This document shows positions 10,145-22,436 of a DNA stretch of 64,000 bases, in pieces. How positions within the stretch are numbered: the stretch's first letter is position 1; each line of letters begins with the position of its first letter. The notes under the pieces were generated by a model that had not been told where the DNA came from, ran no database searches, and was given only the letters and a program-made list of their open reading frames with translations. The position numbers and the translations under genes were made by a program. The DNA is from Vigna angularis (taxonomy: Eukaryota; Streptophyta; Magnoliopsida; Fabales; Fabaceae), in contig NC_068970.1 of the NCBI RefSeq assembly GCF_016808095.1, positions 24,038,501 to 24,102,500 of the forward strand. Direction: 5' to 3'.

Positions 10145-11839
10145 ATTACAAAATTTAAGAGAATTTTTATAAGGAAAAGAATAAATAAATGCGAGTATAA
10201 TATTGTCTAAATGGAGTGCTCTAGTTGCAATTTTTGCTTTGAAATTTATAATCTTTCAATGCAGGAAAAAGTAATTGTTTTAAACATGTTTATAAGTTTA
10301 TGATGTTTTAAAAATCCGTTTATTTGATTTTTTCCAAGAAAAATATAATTTTAATATAATTTTAATTTTCATCTAATACTCATTAAACTTCATTAAACTA
10401 AACTGTTAATAATCTAGATATTAGTTAAGAGTTTGACGTGAACAAAAAAAATTAAGTGACATAAAAAACACCAATAAACATTGAATTTTAAAGTTTTATT
10501 TTCAATGTGATATTTTAATATAAAAAACCATAAAAAAATCTGGTCATTCTTCCTAATATATTTAAAACATACAATTTAAAAACATTTTTTTTAGTTAGTT
10601 ACTTTTATAGAATGTCATTATATTATTAAGCACTAATGTCTAGTTGTTTATTTGATAGCACGTGCTACGGGCTACTACACTCACCCACATTCCCCTACGC
10701 AATAATTCAGTCATAATGTACTTATAAAATTGATGTCTTTAAAGTAAAGCTAATTTTACAAAATTTTGTGATTCGTTTTCTATTATAAAAAAGTCATTTT
10801 GATCTTCAAAGGGGACATGGGCATTGTCATTTGGTCCTTTTAGATTTTATTTCATTAATTTAAGTTTTAAAGAGTTAAATTCTAATATTATTAGTGAGTT
10901 AACTTGTTTGTATTGGTTATTTTAATGAGAAGTAAAAAGTAGAAATTTGAAGAAAGAAAAATAATAAAATGAATGTGAAATGTGTGAGTGAATCTTGAAA
11001 AGAAGATTTGAAAGTTGTCCATAGACACAAGTTCTGACCATTGGATACGGATCTTATCTGGTTCCATACTTTCAGTGTGGCGCAAGATTTGTGTTTTACA
11101 AGTGTTGGGCTGAGTAAGAGTTAGACAAATTTATTTGTCCGACGCATAATTTGACGGTCAATTCTTGCGTGAACAACCGCATTGGGTGGTTCACGGGTGA
11201 ACCAGAACCCATTACTGTTGGATATATCATTAAAATATTCACCGCATTATCAGACCAATCTTCTTCTGTACAATCTGCATACAAACTAGATTTTCAAGGA
11301 ACAAGAAGAAGCAAATGAAAAAGTTTATAGCTTGATGATGACGTCTCACAACTCCCGCCGAGTGCGGTTGTTGATGATTCATCAAAGCGGTGTTGGGCAT
11401 GGTGTGTTCTGGAGCTTCCATCGTACTGCCTTCTGGTTCAAAAGGATTAAGATGGATGCATGGTCGCCGAAAGAACATCTTTAAAGTCAGAGGGCTGTGA
11501 AAGGAGTCCAGTGATTAATGAATTAGTTATCTGTAATAACAATTTTGATTTAGTTGCTTATAATTTTTTTAATTTTATAATGCTTAAGATAATTGTTTTT
11601 ATTTTTTATAAAATGTCGGAAAATTAAATAATTACTATTTTAGTTTCATATATGTAAGTTTTGAGATAAATAAGGAATATCTTGTTATTAATAACATATT
11701 ATATGACTTATTTTTTAGTGTTTAATTATGTTTTTGGTTTATACATTGCAATTTTAGGTTTTTTTTTTCTAATTCAAAATTTGATTATATTAGGTTTCTA
11801 TGTTTAAAAAATGTTTAATCATCTCGCACTTGAAGATTT
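10145..11839. other. Intergenic DNA with an unassigned small frame
   Basis: Mostly AT-rich. The 11090-11490 part is less AT-rich and carries minus-strand frames of 79 codons (11239-11478; contains HLNPFEPEGSTMEAPEH) and 62 codons (11096-11284) with ordinary amino-acid composition. I do not recognise them. They could be remnants of host exons or of a transposon. Confidence 0.35.
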
Positions 11840-13020
11840 TCTCAAAAAGGTTCTCGTATTGCGAATACTCTCGATTAGGTTCCTTATCGTGAAAAATTGA
11901 ATCAATTTAGACATCGCCGTTAGTTCCATACTAACACCGTTAAAGAAGGTGACACGTGTCAGTTCGTGGTTCTTTTGAATTTTTTAATTATTTTTAATTT
12001 TTTTAAAAATAAAAATAATAAAAAAAAATGTCACGTGTCAAACTGATATTGTGCCACGTGGCAATGATAGTGTGACATGGCACTGACAGTGCCACGTGTC
12101 ATTGTCAGGCCACGTGTCATTGCATTAGTCTCAATTTGGTCCCTGTATTTTTATTGTATCTCAATTTGATACCTGTATTTTTATTTTATCTCAATTTAGT
12201 CTTAATTTTAAAAATTAAACAATTTTGTTCCTCCTCAAATTCAAACAAAATTTAAATTGTATATAAATTTTAACAAATATTTTTATTAAAATTGATATTT
12301 TTATTAAATATTTTTAACAAGATTAAGTTTAATTACATTTATATTTACTTAATCATATAAATGTTAATTATGTTATTTAAATATACCTATAAGGTTTAAA
12401 GAAACACTGACATAATATGTTGGTGTGAATTTTCATAGTATGTCACTATTTTTTTAAACCCTTATAGGTATATTTAAATAACATAATTAACATTTATATG
12501 ATTAAGTAAATATAAATATAATTAAACTTAATCTTGTTAAAAATATTTAACAAAAATATCAATTTTAATAAAAATATTTGTTAAGATTTATATACAATTT
12601 AAATTTTGTTTGAGTTTGAGGAGGGACAAAATTGTTTAATTTTTAAAATTAAGACTAAATTGAGACAAAATAAAAATATAAGGATCAAATTGAGACACAG
12701 TAAAAATACAGGGACCAAATTGAGACTAATGCAATGACACGTGGCCTGACAATGACACGTGACACTGTCAGTGCCATGTCATACTGTCATTGCCACGTGA
12801 CACTATTTGACACGTGGCATTTTTTAATTTTTATTTTTAAAAAAGATTAAAAATAAATAAAAAATAATTAAAAAATTCAAAAAAACCACGAACTGATACA
12901 TGTCACCTCCTTTAACGGTGTTAGTACGGAACTAACGGTGAAGTCTAAATTGATTCAATTTTTCACAATAAAAAACCTAATCGAGAGCATTTATAATACG
13001 ATAACCTATTTGAATAAATC
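11840..13020. mobile_element. Long-inverted-repeat (foldback) element
   Basis: Two arms of about 560 bases (11840-12400 and 12453-13020) are reverse complements at roughly nine bases in ten by eye, separated by a spacer of about 50 bases. Both arms carry the same ordered landmarks: CTCTCGATTAGGTT, ACCGTTAGTTCC, clustered CACGTG cores, TCTCAATTTGGTCCCTGTAT, and an AT-rich inner half. There is no coding potential. Long-TIR, non-coding architecture suits a non-autonomous Mutator-type or foldback transposon; the superfamily is not proven because no target duplication could be fixed. A diverged single arm lies at 60380-60870. Confidence 0.75.
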
Positions 13021-14339
13021 CTACAGAAATAGGGATGTCCGATATGATTAAACCTATTTTAAATCAGCCTTATTTATTAAAGTTGGGAAAATAAATACCA
13101 CCCGAAGTGAGACCTGAACTGGGGCGCCGAAAAATTAAGTCAATATCATATCTTATTTTGCACTGTTTATTTTTCCAGGGAAATCCAGCTATCATTTTGT
13201 TTCTTTCGTAGTAAAATAGAGGTTAAAGTGGATAGAGATTGAGAAAAGAAACCTTTTCCACTAAGCACACTCGTGAAGTAGACAATCACTTCTATGACCT
13301 GATGCTGATGTAGTTAACACCCAATATGACAAGTTTCTATTTTGAACATGTTGTTTTCGAAAACCAGCTGGTCATGTTACAGTAGGATAAGGAATTAAAC
13401 GTAATAGCTCCAAAGAGGAAATGAGTTAGACCCACTTGCAAGAGACTCAAATGGTGCGTGTGTTTCTCAGTGTGCAACTCAAGTAGAGGAACAAAAAAGA
13501 AGAAAGTAGCATGTGTCAATTCATACACATCATTTATCCCTACCAATAAAACTATATAGTTGAGATTGGAACAAGAATTGACTAGATGCAAAGCAAATTA
13601 ATCTTTCTCCATTTTAACCCTATTTGTCCATTACATAGACATGATCAATGCTTCTGTGTAATTCTCGATGCAGTTAAATGCACCAAATCATTGAGCTGTA
13701 ATCTACACACCAAATCTATGATTGTAACCTATGGGCTTAAACAAAACCAGAATGTTTATATTGTGGGAAGGAGGAAATGAAGTAAAACCAGTGGCCAATC
13801 CCAGAATGTTTTACTTGAGTTCAGTTGGTTTACAATCTGATAAACCCTACTGTTTTTGTCTGCAAGGAGTGTCTATTGTGGTTGGAGGAATCTTAGATAG
13901 AGGGGTCTATTTTTTCTGAACATATAATATGTAATGTCCCGCGTCTAGTATTTGAATATGTTCTGGCTAAAATATCTCACAGAATACTTAGGCTCTAGGG
14001 AAAGAAATGTCAAAACTACTTATAATTCGATTTAAAGCTTTTTTATTCTATATTTTCGGTTTATGATTAAAATACATAATGCGTAACTTTCATGGTAATT
14101 ATTTTTATTTATTTTTCTCATAAAGATAACAGTAAATGAACTTTGATCTTAATTACCTATAGAATAAAAAAGAAAAATATCACTCTCTAGAGCACACATA
14201 CTCTTGAGAGTAGGAGTAAAAAATCCAAATCTTTTAAATACAATTTATAATTCTTTAAATTTATATTATTTTAAACTTATTGTAATACATTTATCTCAAC
14301 TTTAAATTTATATTTTTGCACGCTTTGAAGTCTAGTACA
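13021..14339. other. Intergenic DNA, no supported gene
   Basis: Moderately AT-rich. Short frames at 13337-13919 lack recognisable motifs. GGGGCGCCGAAAA near 13120 faintly resembles a retroelement primer site but no LTR adjoins it. Confidence 0.45.
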
Positions 14340-15080
14340 TTTAGTTAGGTTTAGATGAAATATAAATTGAATACCTTTTTAGATTTTGAAAATTTTAAAA
14401 TAGGGTGAATATGAGTTATCTCAAGTTATAAAATATCAAGTTAGGATAAATTCAGATCGAATTAAGTACGGTCTAGCTTATGTAATATTTACCTCCTTAG
14501 ATCGATCAAAACCAAAGATAAGTGAGTTTGAACCACACTAAAATTGGTTAGGTCCAAATTAAGTTAGGTTTAATCATGTCAAATTCACGTCAAGTTGAGT
14601 TGGGTTAAGTATAACCTTAAGTTGGGTCAAGTTTGAGTCAAGTTGAGTTAGACCTAAGTCAAGTTAGCTTAAGTCACACCTAAGTTAATCTTAGATATAA
14701 GTCAAGTTAGGTTAAGCCAAATTTATGTTAAATTGATTGAGTTTGAACAAATTCAAGTCAAACTAATTTGGCCTAGGTCTAATGTTATTGAGGTTTACCA
14801 ATAGAATGTTAAGTTAGGTTAAGTCCAAGAAAGGCCAATGCGATAGTGCTCAAGTTGATTTGAGTTAAGTCAGGTCCATATTAAATTCGGTAAGTCAAGA
14901 TCCAAGTCCAATGAGTTACTTTGGGTTCAATTAAGACTAAACTAACATAAATCAATGTTAGGTCAAATTGTCACCAACACAATTGGGTTAACTTAGTCCG
15001 AATTTAAATTAGGGTAAGTCGGGATAATCCACGTCAACCCGACCAAGATAAAATTGGACAAAGTTAATAAGCCCTAAGTC
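14340..15080. repeat. Decayed tandem-repeat field built on AAGTYAAGTTRRGTTAAGTC-like words
   Basis: Variants of CAAGTTGAGTTAGG, GTCAAGTTAGGTTAAG and AAGTCCAAAT recur dozens of times in one orientation with irregular spacing. This indicates an old short-unit satellite or minisatellite blurred by substitution and indels. No reading frame survives. Confidence 0.6.
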
Positions 15081-17600
15081 AAATTAAAATTTGTTGATGA
15101 TAATTAATCGGTTTAATTAACTAATTTAGTCAACAAACAATTAACTAGTAAAATAAAATCATTGAACGAAATATAAAAATTAAATTAAAGTGTCATTTAA
15201 TATGTATTCAATTATCAAATTAAAGTGCATTTGATTTTAAAATAAAATACATAAATTAATATTATAAATTGCACATCCAAAATTAGAGAGAAAAAAGATT
15301 GAAGTGTTGTTAGTGCAAAACTTAATCCATATTTCATATTTCATAGTTCTCCATTTACGGAGAACAATGAATACAAAAGGAAGAACTAGATGAGGATAAA
15401 AATAAAAAAATTGTGAAAATGGGGGACAAAAGGGATAATTATAGTTCTCCGATTAAAGTTCACTTAGTTTATACATAAGCTTGCTCACATGGGTCTAATT
15501 ATAGGTTTTAAGTCATAAATGTAATTAGAAAAGTCCAAACTAAAACTAAAAAAGTTAAATCCGTACAGATTTATACGCAACAATATAAACAAGTTGCTTT
15601 AACTATTGTACAAAATATTAGAAACTCCAAATTCAACAAAATATATGTTAATTTTGAAGTTATAGAAATGTAAAATCTAATACAATTGTAATCAATAAAA
15701 AATATAAATAAAAACAATTATGCATATTAAGTCAAAATATTAAGAGTGTTTTCAATATGTGCATACAAAATGTAAATTATCATACTCAGCTTTTAATTTT
15801 TTTTCTCAAATCTATGGAATGATAGAGATTTTATCTCTCCCTCTAATTAATATAATATCTCATAATGTTGATGTTAAAAATAACCACTAAAAATGTTTTA
15901 AAGTATTTTGTTTTTGTGTGTGTTTTGTTATAAATTATTATATACAAATTTGAAAGAATTTACTAATTTATACTTGCAAAGAGATTTAAAAAAAACACAA
16001 GAATAGAGTAATTCAATATGTACATTAAAAACTAAAAGAATCAAAAAATTATTTGACTTAGTTTTGGATAATATGTGTGTTGAAGAAAAAAAATTGTATC
16101 ATATGACTGGTTGATCAATACTAATCTTCGGTCGATACAATCTAGAATAATTGCAATGATCACCTAAAAGACTGTTCAGTCATAGTCCAATCAACCAAAC
16201 AATTACCCTTAAACGATAATTAGAACTGATGATGATTAACTTACAATAAAACATAATTAGCATCAATTGGACCACAATTAAGTTGTTAACAATAAAAAAT
16301 TCATCCCAAAGTTTATAAAAACAAGGTAAAGAAGTGTGTGATTGTAATTATTATACATTAACGATTGAACTAACCAAATCTTTAATAACTTTAACATTAG
16401 AGTATTTTCTCCAAATATAATTCCAATTGGATTAAATAGAATGAGAAAAACTAACATTAAGTTACAACAATTTAAAGGACCGAACCATGACGAAGACGAG
16501 CGTTAGAATCAGAATCGAAAGATGGAAACAAAGGTACTTTGGAATGCGTATCACCTAATGATATTTCCATATTTTTCATATTACAAACTTCATTACGCGC
16601 ACCCTTACTCATAAATACATAATAGTTTATATGATTTCGATATAAGTTTTAACGATGTCATACTAATTTCTACAGCCCTCCTACTTCTCCGTTGGTCGCA
16701 AAACTCTCCACCCTCTGTAATCTCATGCTCCATCCTCTCACCCTCAAATATATTAAGTACCTAATAATGGTAATAATAAATGTATTCACTAATTGTGGAA
16801 ATTAATGCAACTACCACGCACCTGCATCAATTTAAATTAATTTCTCCTCTACATAGACATGTAAACAACCCTTTATTAAGTATTCTCATCAATATAAAGG
16901 GTTTAATGAGGCTGGAGAATATGTCGATCAAATTTTCAAATATATTTTGGCCAATTCTTGATGGACGCACATAATAAATATAGAATAAGAACATATATAT
17001 TAGACACGAATATTTGTTTTGTATAACAAAATAACTTGTTGTGATTATGGGAGGATGTTTTTTAAGGAGTTTGGTTAAAATTACTATCAATTATAAGGTT
17101 AAAACTGTGGAGGGGGACTACGTATTTTCTCTTTCAATTCTTTTGTAACTTAGTTTATGAATATAAGGTTGTAAATAGGTTGAAGTATCGAAGTGCTTTT
17201 ATATTAAATATATTCTGTTTGCGGATGAAAAAACGATTTATTTGGGTAAACAATTTTTTAGTATTTTTACAGTAATTAGGCGAAAAATATATTTAAAATA
17301 TTTTTATTTATGTATATATTTTTCTTGTTTTTAAGTTTGTGGTTATTTTACAAAGAAAGATTATAAGAATATAATTGGTATTAAAAAATGTAACAGTGAT
17401 ATAATCTGCCACTGAAATAGTGAAAAGAGGCAGAATGTGCTCACAAAAACTACCGACAAAAAAAAACTCATGAAAAGATGAAAAGAATTTGTGCGTAAGA
17501 ACTTTCAAACTTCAAACTCTGATCACAAGCTTAACAATCCTCAAGTTTTATTTTTAGTTTTATAATCTGAAAAAGTGAAACATCTAAGACTTTTTTACCA
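15081..17600. other. AT-rich intergenic DNA
   Basis: No gene recognised. A 20-base hairpin GTTCTCCATTTACGGAGAAC lies at about 15346. Less AT-rich islands at 16480-16560 and 16670-16750 carry no family motif. Confidence 0.45.
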
Positions 17601-17621
17601 ATTTAGAAAAAACAAGGAAAC

Positions 17622-17783
17622 ATGGAAGCAGTTACAATAAAGAAAGAACCTACTAAAACCAAGTCAGCGATAGAGGAAGGCACTGCAACGAGGAAACACT
17701 TATTTCTTGGTGGGTTTTCAAATTCAAAAACAATCCCTAGAAAAACACAACACTTTCATCTTGGAACACCCAAAAAAACATAA
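17622..17783 (+). CDS. Small open frame of 53 codons, unassigned
   Basis: ATG at 17622 to TAA at 17781-17783. The peptide is lysine/threonine-rich and non-repetitive (starts MEAVTIKKEPTKTKSAIEEG, ends HLGTPKKT). No transmembrane segment or signal peptide is visible. It sits in an island less AT-rich than its surroundings (17620-17880), which is the only reason to list it. It may be a chance frame or a remnant exon; I recognise no family. Confidence 0.15.
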   Translation: MEAVTIKKEPTKTKSAIEEGTATRKHLFLGGFSNSKTIPRKTQHFHLGTPKKT

Positions 17784-18435
17784 CCATAATGGGTTGGTTA
17801 TTCTGTTTTTTGTGGGAGTGAGTTTCTACATTTGGTGGTTTTAGCTACTTTGACAATACATTTCACAATGCGTGAGGGCCCTTTTGTCTATATTGTTTCC
17901 AACATTTGATCAAAATTAATTTTTAATTTAGAGTCCTTCTCATCAATAATAAAAAATTATTTTATAGTATCGTTTTAGTAAATAATATTTAATATTATTG
18001 TTTTTTACTAATCTCTGTTAGTTTAGAATGTGTTTAATCTATTCTTTTATTATTTTTTATTTTTTATTTATTTTCTCTATTTCGCATTAGCTAAAACGAT
18101 ATTTATATTAATAAAAATATTTATTTTTTAACATCAATTTTACTCATACAATATTTAATGTTTTTAAAATCGGTTTGACTCACTTTATTTTTTATATTTT
18201 ATTTTTGTGTCCATTATAGTCAACTTGATCGACTATAATTCTGTCTTTTGTTATGATAGTTAATATCCAGTATTTTTTTGTAGTAAATTGGTATTGACCT
18301 AGAAGGAAAAATAAATTATATGATATATTGCATTTTATATATTAGTTTTATAAATTAAAAAATATATAAAATTTCCTAACATAAGTTATATATATATATA
18401 TATAATAAATAAATTGGATGGTACTATTATACTAT
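17784..18435. other. AT-rich intergenic DNA
   Basis: Nothing recognised apart from a short (TA)n at about 18388-18404. Confidence 0.45.
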
Positions 18436-18640
18436 AGGGAGGGACAACATACATATATATACATAGATCTCCACATTGGTAAGATATTGTCCACTTTGAG
18501 CCAAACCCTCGTGAATTTGCTTTTGGAGTGGTACCAAAAGCAAATTCGTGAGGGTTTGACCCAAAGCGGACAATATATTACCAGTGTGGAGATCTATGTG
18601 TATGTGTGTGTTGTCACTCCCTACAAATGGTATTAGAGCC
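18436..18640. mobile_element. Foldback repeat followed by a retroelement-like primer site
   Basis: Arms 18436-18526 and 18534-18622 are reverse complements with few mismatches around AGTGGTA. Each arm carries AGATCTCCACA.TGGTAA, TATTGTCC and AAACCCTC. Just beyond the right arm, TGGTATTAGAGCC (18628-18640) is one base off the tRNA-Met primer site of plant copia/TRIM elements. The hairpin could therefore be, or lie in, a short LTR, or be an independent MITE. About 200 bases further right are non-coding. Confidence 0.55.
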
Positions 18641-19246
18641 CATGGTTTATGTTTGGTGACCGGACTCAAACGAGTACGTCCCTTTATAATCAGGTGAAGC
18701 CTTGACAGGTGGTCAGCAGATAGCCATATGAGTCATGGTACTAATATCGGTGGTAATACTAGGTTAAGCAACCACACTAGAGTGTATCCAAACTTTTGAA
18801 GAAGGCACTAGGAAGGCGGGTGTGAGATTAAACGCTTTTATACATAATTATATATCAGTTAGTTGCTAATAACAATCCAACTAACACCTTGATAAATTAA
18901 CATTAAATCTCCCCTCCTTTTATTCATGATGATGCATGAACGGTTTAATTTTTATATAACACTATATATGTCGTACTTAATACTTAATTATTTCATAAAA
19001 AGCTGTGAACCGTGATTAACTTACTTCATTGGTGCTTGGTAGCAGTGCATCACTCTTTTATTCTTCCATAACAGGCTAGGGTTTAGTTTATGACTAGGCC
19101 AGCTAGGGTTTTAATAGTATTAAAATCCACTTGTATAATATTCTGGATTTCCAGCTTCACTAAAATTTTAAATTCTAATTATAAATACTTTTATTACAGT
19201 TTTTAAAATGTTTATTTGGTAAAGGGAGTGCAACATGAAACCTGAA
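18641..19246. other. Non-coding DNA between two LTR-like units
   Basis: 18641-18840 is less AT-rich and may be the internal part of the element above (TATGAGTCATGGTACTAATA, GGAAGGCGGGTGTGAG). No gene is seen. 18841-19246 is AT-rich intergenic sequence. Confidence 0.4.
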
Positions 19247-19755
19247 TAGTATGTTGGAATTTAAGAGTCTTAGAGACAGTTTTCAGATTCATGAAGAGTT
19301 ACAATATTCATGAAGAGTTACAACCATTCATGAAAAGTTAAAATCAAGAAATGTAACTAGTCAGAAAAGTTGTTATTCATGAAGAGTTACAACAATTCAT
19401 GAAAAGTTACAATCAAGAAATGTAACTAATCAGAATCTGGTATCTCTTGGATTTGAAAGATGCCTGATCAACATCTATATAAAGGGATCATGTGCTCTAC
19501 TGAAATTGAATTCGCTCATTCTCTTAACACACAAATCAATTCCTGAGTATCATATTCTTGTTTAATGTTAATACTAAGAGTGAGTATCATCGTTGTATTT
19601 CTTCTTTGTATCTCAAAAGCGGATTTCGTGGTCCCCTTCACTCTTATAAGGGACGAAATATTGCTTTTAGGAAAGTGTGTATTCACGCCTAAAAGATTAT
19701 ATCAAGTCTACATTGTTGTTCATCTTATTTCCCTAAGTTATTGGAAAACATAGTG
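19247..19755 (+). mobile_element. Solo LTR of a retrotransposon
   Basis: 19252-19750 starts TGTTGGAATTTAAG and ends TTGGAAAACA, flanked by TAGTA (19247-19251) and TAGTG (19751-19755), a 5-bp target duplication with one difference. A TATA box CTATATAAAG is at about 19475. Upstream, ATTCATGAAGAGTTACAA-type units recur several times (19287-19417), an enhancer-like array. No primer site or coding region follows, so recombination between LTRs probably left this single copy. Confidence 0.65.
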
Positions 19756-20546
19756 TATACATGTGTGTTTTTTAGATAACATTAGTATTTTGATCATTTA
19801 AGTAAATTAAGTTTAAGTTATTTATTAACATTTGTTTTCATACTGTACAAGTTTTTTCGTTATAATATATAATATTAAAATTTCCCGAAATCTCACGAGA
19901 AACTAGGGTTTTCTTTCAATGTATGAAAATTGATTGACAAATTCTTTTCGAACACTTCATTGCAACCAACAAAATCAAGATGTTACGTATTTCATCAACT
20001 AACGCAAGAACTACGAAAGCACGGATAACAATTATTTTTCACCAAAACCAGTTTTTATGTCTAATTCTAACCAATCTAAATTATTATTTTTTTAGATCGA
20101 TTACATTTTATAACTAATCTAGAAAAAACACAGTTTGATATCAGATTTTGTCTGATATCTTCATACATTCATAGATATAGTTAATCGAACCAGCTAATAA
20201 CATGAAACTTTTACTTGTAATTTTAAAAGAAAAATCAGTGTGTATATAATATATGACCTTGGATCACGTGCTGTTTAAAACAATTATAAATTTATTAGAT
20301 TCGGTGTAAAATAGTCAGCTTGAAAAGGATTAAGAAAGACAAATAGAATACATAATTATTTTCACACAATATTAATATTGATCTTAATTAGCACTAGCTA
20401 ATGGGCACCTGAATTATTTTATGATGAATAATGCATAGCAGATAATTATTGGTAATTTTTTTATGCATGTCCAAGCAACTTGTTTGAGTTTGACTTACGA
20501 GCTATTTATAAACATTTAGTAGACTAAGTTGTGAGTACTAAGGTTG
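19756..20546. other. AT-rich intergenic DNA
   Basis: No gene or repeat family recognised. Confidence 0.45.
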
Positions 20547-22436
20547 TATGCAAATAGAGCTGTCAAATGAACCCCTTTAATAAGATTTGGTCCTAGTCCA
20601 TGTGGGTTGGGGCCAAAAAAGTCCACAGGGCCAAAATAACTCTTTATTAAAAAAGCCCACAGGGCTAAAAACCCCTAAAGCCCTATAGGCCAGGGCCAGT
20701 CCATGAGCTTTCCTTTTTACAAAATTTAACGTCCAGAAACATAATATCATCATACAAGTAATCACAAATCATGTGTATTTTTTATCCAGCTTTCATTTTA
20801 TCTTTGTTAGTAATAACTTATAACCATAATTGATTCATGCATAATTATATTTTTTTACCAATAAAATTAATTTTCTACTTCATAACTGTTTCTATATTAA
20901 TTATTTTAATAATAATGCTTTTATACAATTATTCCTTAATTTCCAAATTTTGTTTTGATAATTTTTTCATCTTAATTTTGGTTTCTTAATTTTGGTTTGT
21001 AAATTTGACGGTTTAGAGATATCCACATAAAATAGGTTTAAAAGTTTTTGATGGACTAACGAATTTATTTATAGATGGTAATCTATTTTGTCACTAGTTT
21101 AAATCAATATCATTCGATTAAAATTTGTGATCAAAATTACATTATTTTTAATTGGTGTGAACATGTTAAAATTTTGACTTAATAACTTTTTAACTTTTTT
21201 AATTTTCCAAATTTAATAAAATTAATATTTATTATTTACAAAGTTATATAATTCTTTTAAAAAAAATTTATGAAACGTATAATTTAGTCATTTACATCAA
21301 TTTATATATTTTTATGTCTTTTTCATATATTTTATATTATATTCATTTGTCTTAGTTATTAGTTTCTTATTAAGAGACATTGATGTAATTTATTTATTAT
21401 TATAATTATTATTTATTTTATATGTTAATAATTAAATACAATAATAATTTTAATTTTAGTATTATAAATTATAATATTATATTTATGTTAAAATATTGTA
21501 TCTATTATTTAATTATTTTTTATTACAATCGGCTCAATTATGATAAATAATTCAATAAAAACTATCTTTGTTGGATAAAGATAAGTATGATTTTAAAATA
21601 TTAATTTAATCTAAAAGGTTAGAAAAAAAATATGATTTTATAACCACTAGGATTACATCTAGATCTTGTATACTAACATATATGATATTTATAAGAATTT
21701 TGCCTAACAAGGATTTTCACTAAAAAGTTAGTTATTTTATTACGTCAAAATTAATTTTAAACTTTACAAAGTTTGTGGTTTAATTTTTTAATGTATATAT
21801 ATCTATACAAAACATTCAACAAAAGAATTTTATATGACAAACTATAAAAAATAAAAATTTTACACCGATATTAAAAATTCATCCAATCAGTAGATTTGAA
21901 TTTAAAATCTATTCATAATTAATATTTCAAATATTTATATAGATATCAGAATTCGATTATTGAAAAATCAAATTTTCAACTGTGTTACTTTTATAATTTC
22001 TTTTTTGAAATTTTTTTCATTTTCTTTTAAATAAAAATAATAATAAAAATTTTCTTTTTTAACTTTCCAAAATAATAAAATTATATATTTAAAATATACT
22101 TATAATTAAAAAATTATTTTAAATAAGTTTTTATAAAATCAATATTTATACATTTATATTTAATTAAAAAGATATTAAATATCATGTAAATTTTGAAAAT
22201 TATTGAATTTGTAAAGTAAATAAAAGAAATAACTAAAAAAACATTAAAAGTGAATTAATTTAGTTTTGGGGCTAGCCCTATCCTAACCCTACCCCAACTC
22301 ACTTTATGTGGGGCTTTAGGGGTTGGGGCTTTTAAAAAACCCCCTATTAAGGGGGCTAGAAAATTGGGGCTTGATTTTAGAAGGGGTTAGGATCAACCCA
22401 TGGACCAGGGGCTCAAATGACACCTCTATATGCAAA
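20547..22436. mobile_element. Non-autonomous hAT transposon with perfect 8-bp target duplication
   Basis: The element spans 20555-22428 (1874 bases), flanked by TATGCAAA at 20547-20554 and 22429-22436. The left end is TAGAGCTGTCAAATGAACCC; the complement of the right end is TAGAGGTGTCATTTGAGCCC, giving 21-base termini with four differences. GC-rich subterminal zones (20575-20710, 22265-22410) are full of GGGCC, GGGGCT and AGCCC words. The interior is AT-rich and encodes no transposase, so it would depend on a hAT element elsewhere. Confidence 0.88.

Noticed and set aside
11096..11478. Two minus-strand frames proposed as a host gene
   Set aside because: No recognisable domain and no supported splice pattern; kept only as an intergenic note.
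13090..13135. GGGGCGCCG, resembling an alternative retroelement primer site
   Set aside because: No LTR end adjoins it and no gag or pol is nearby.
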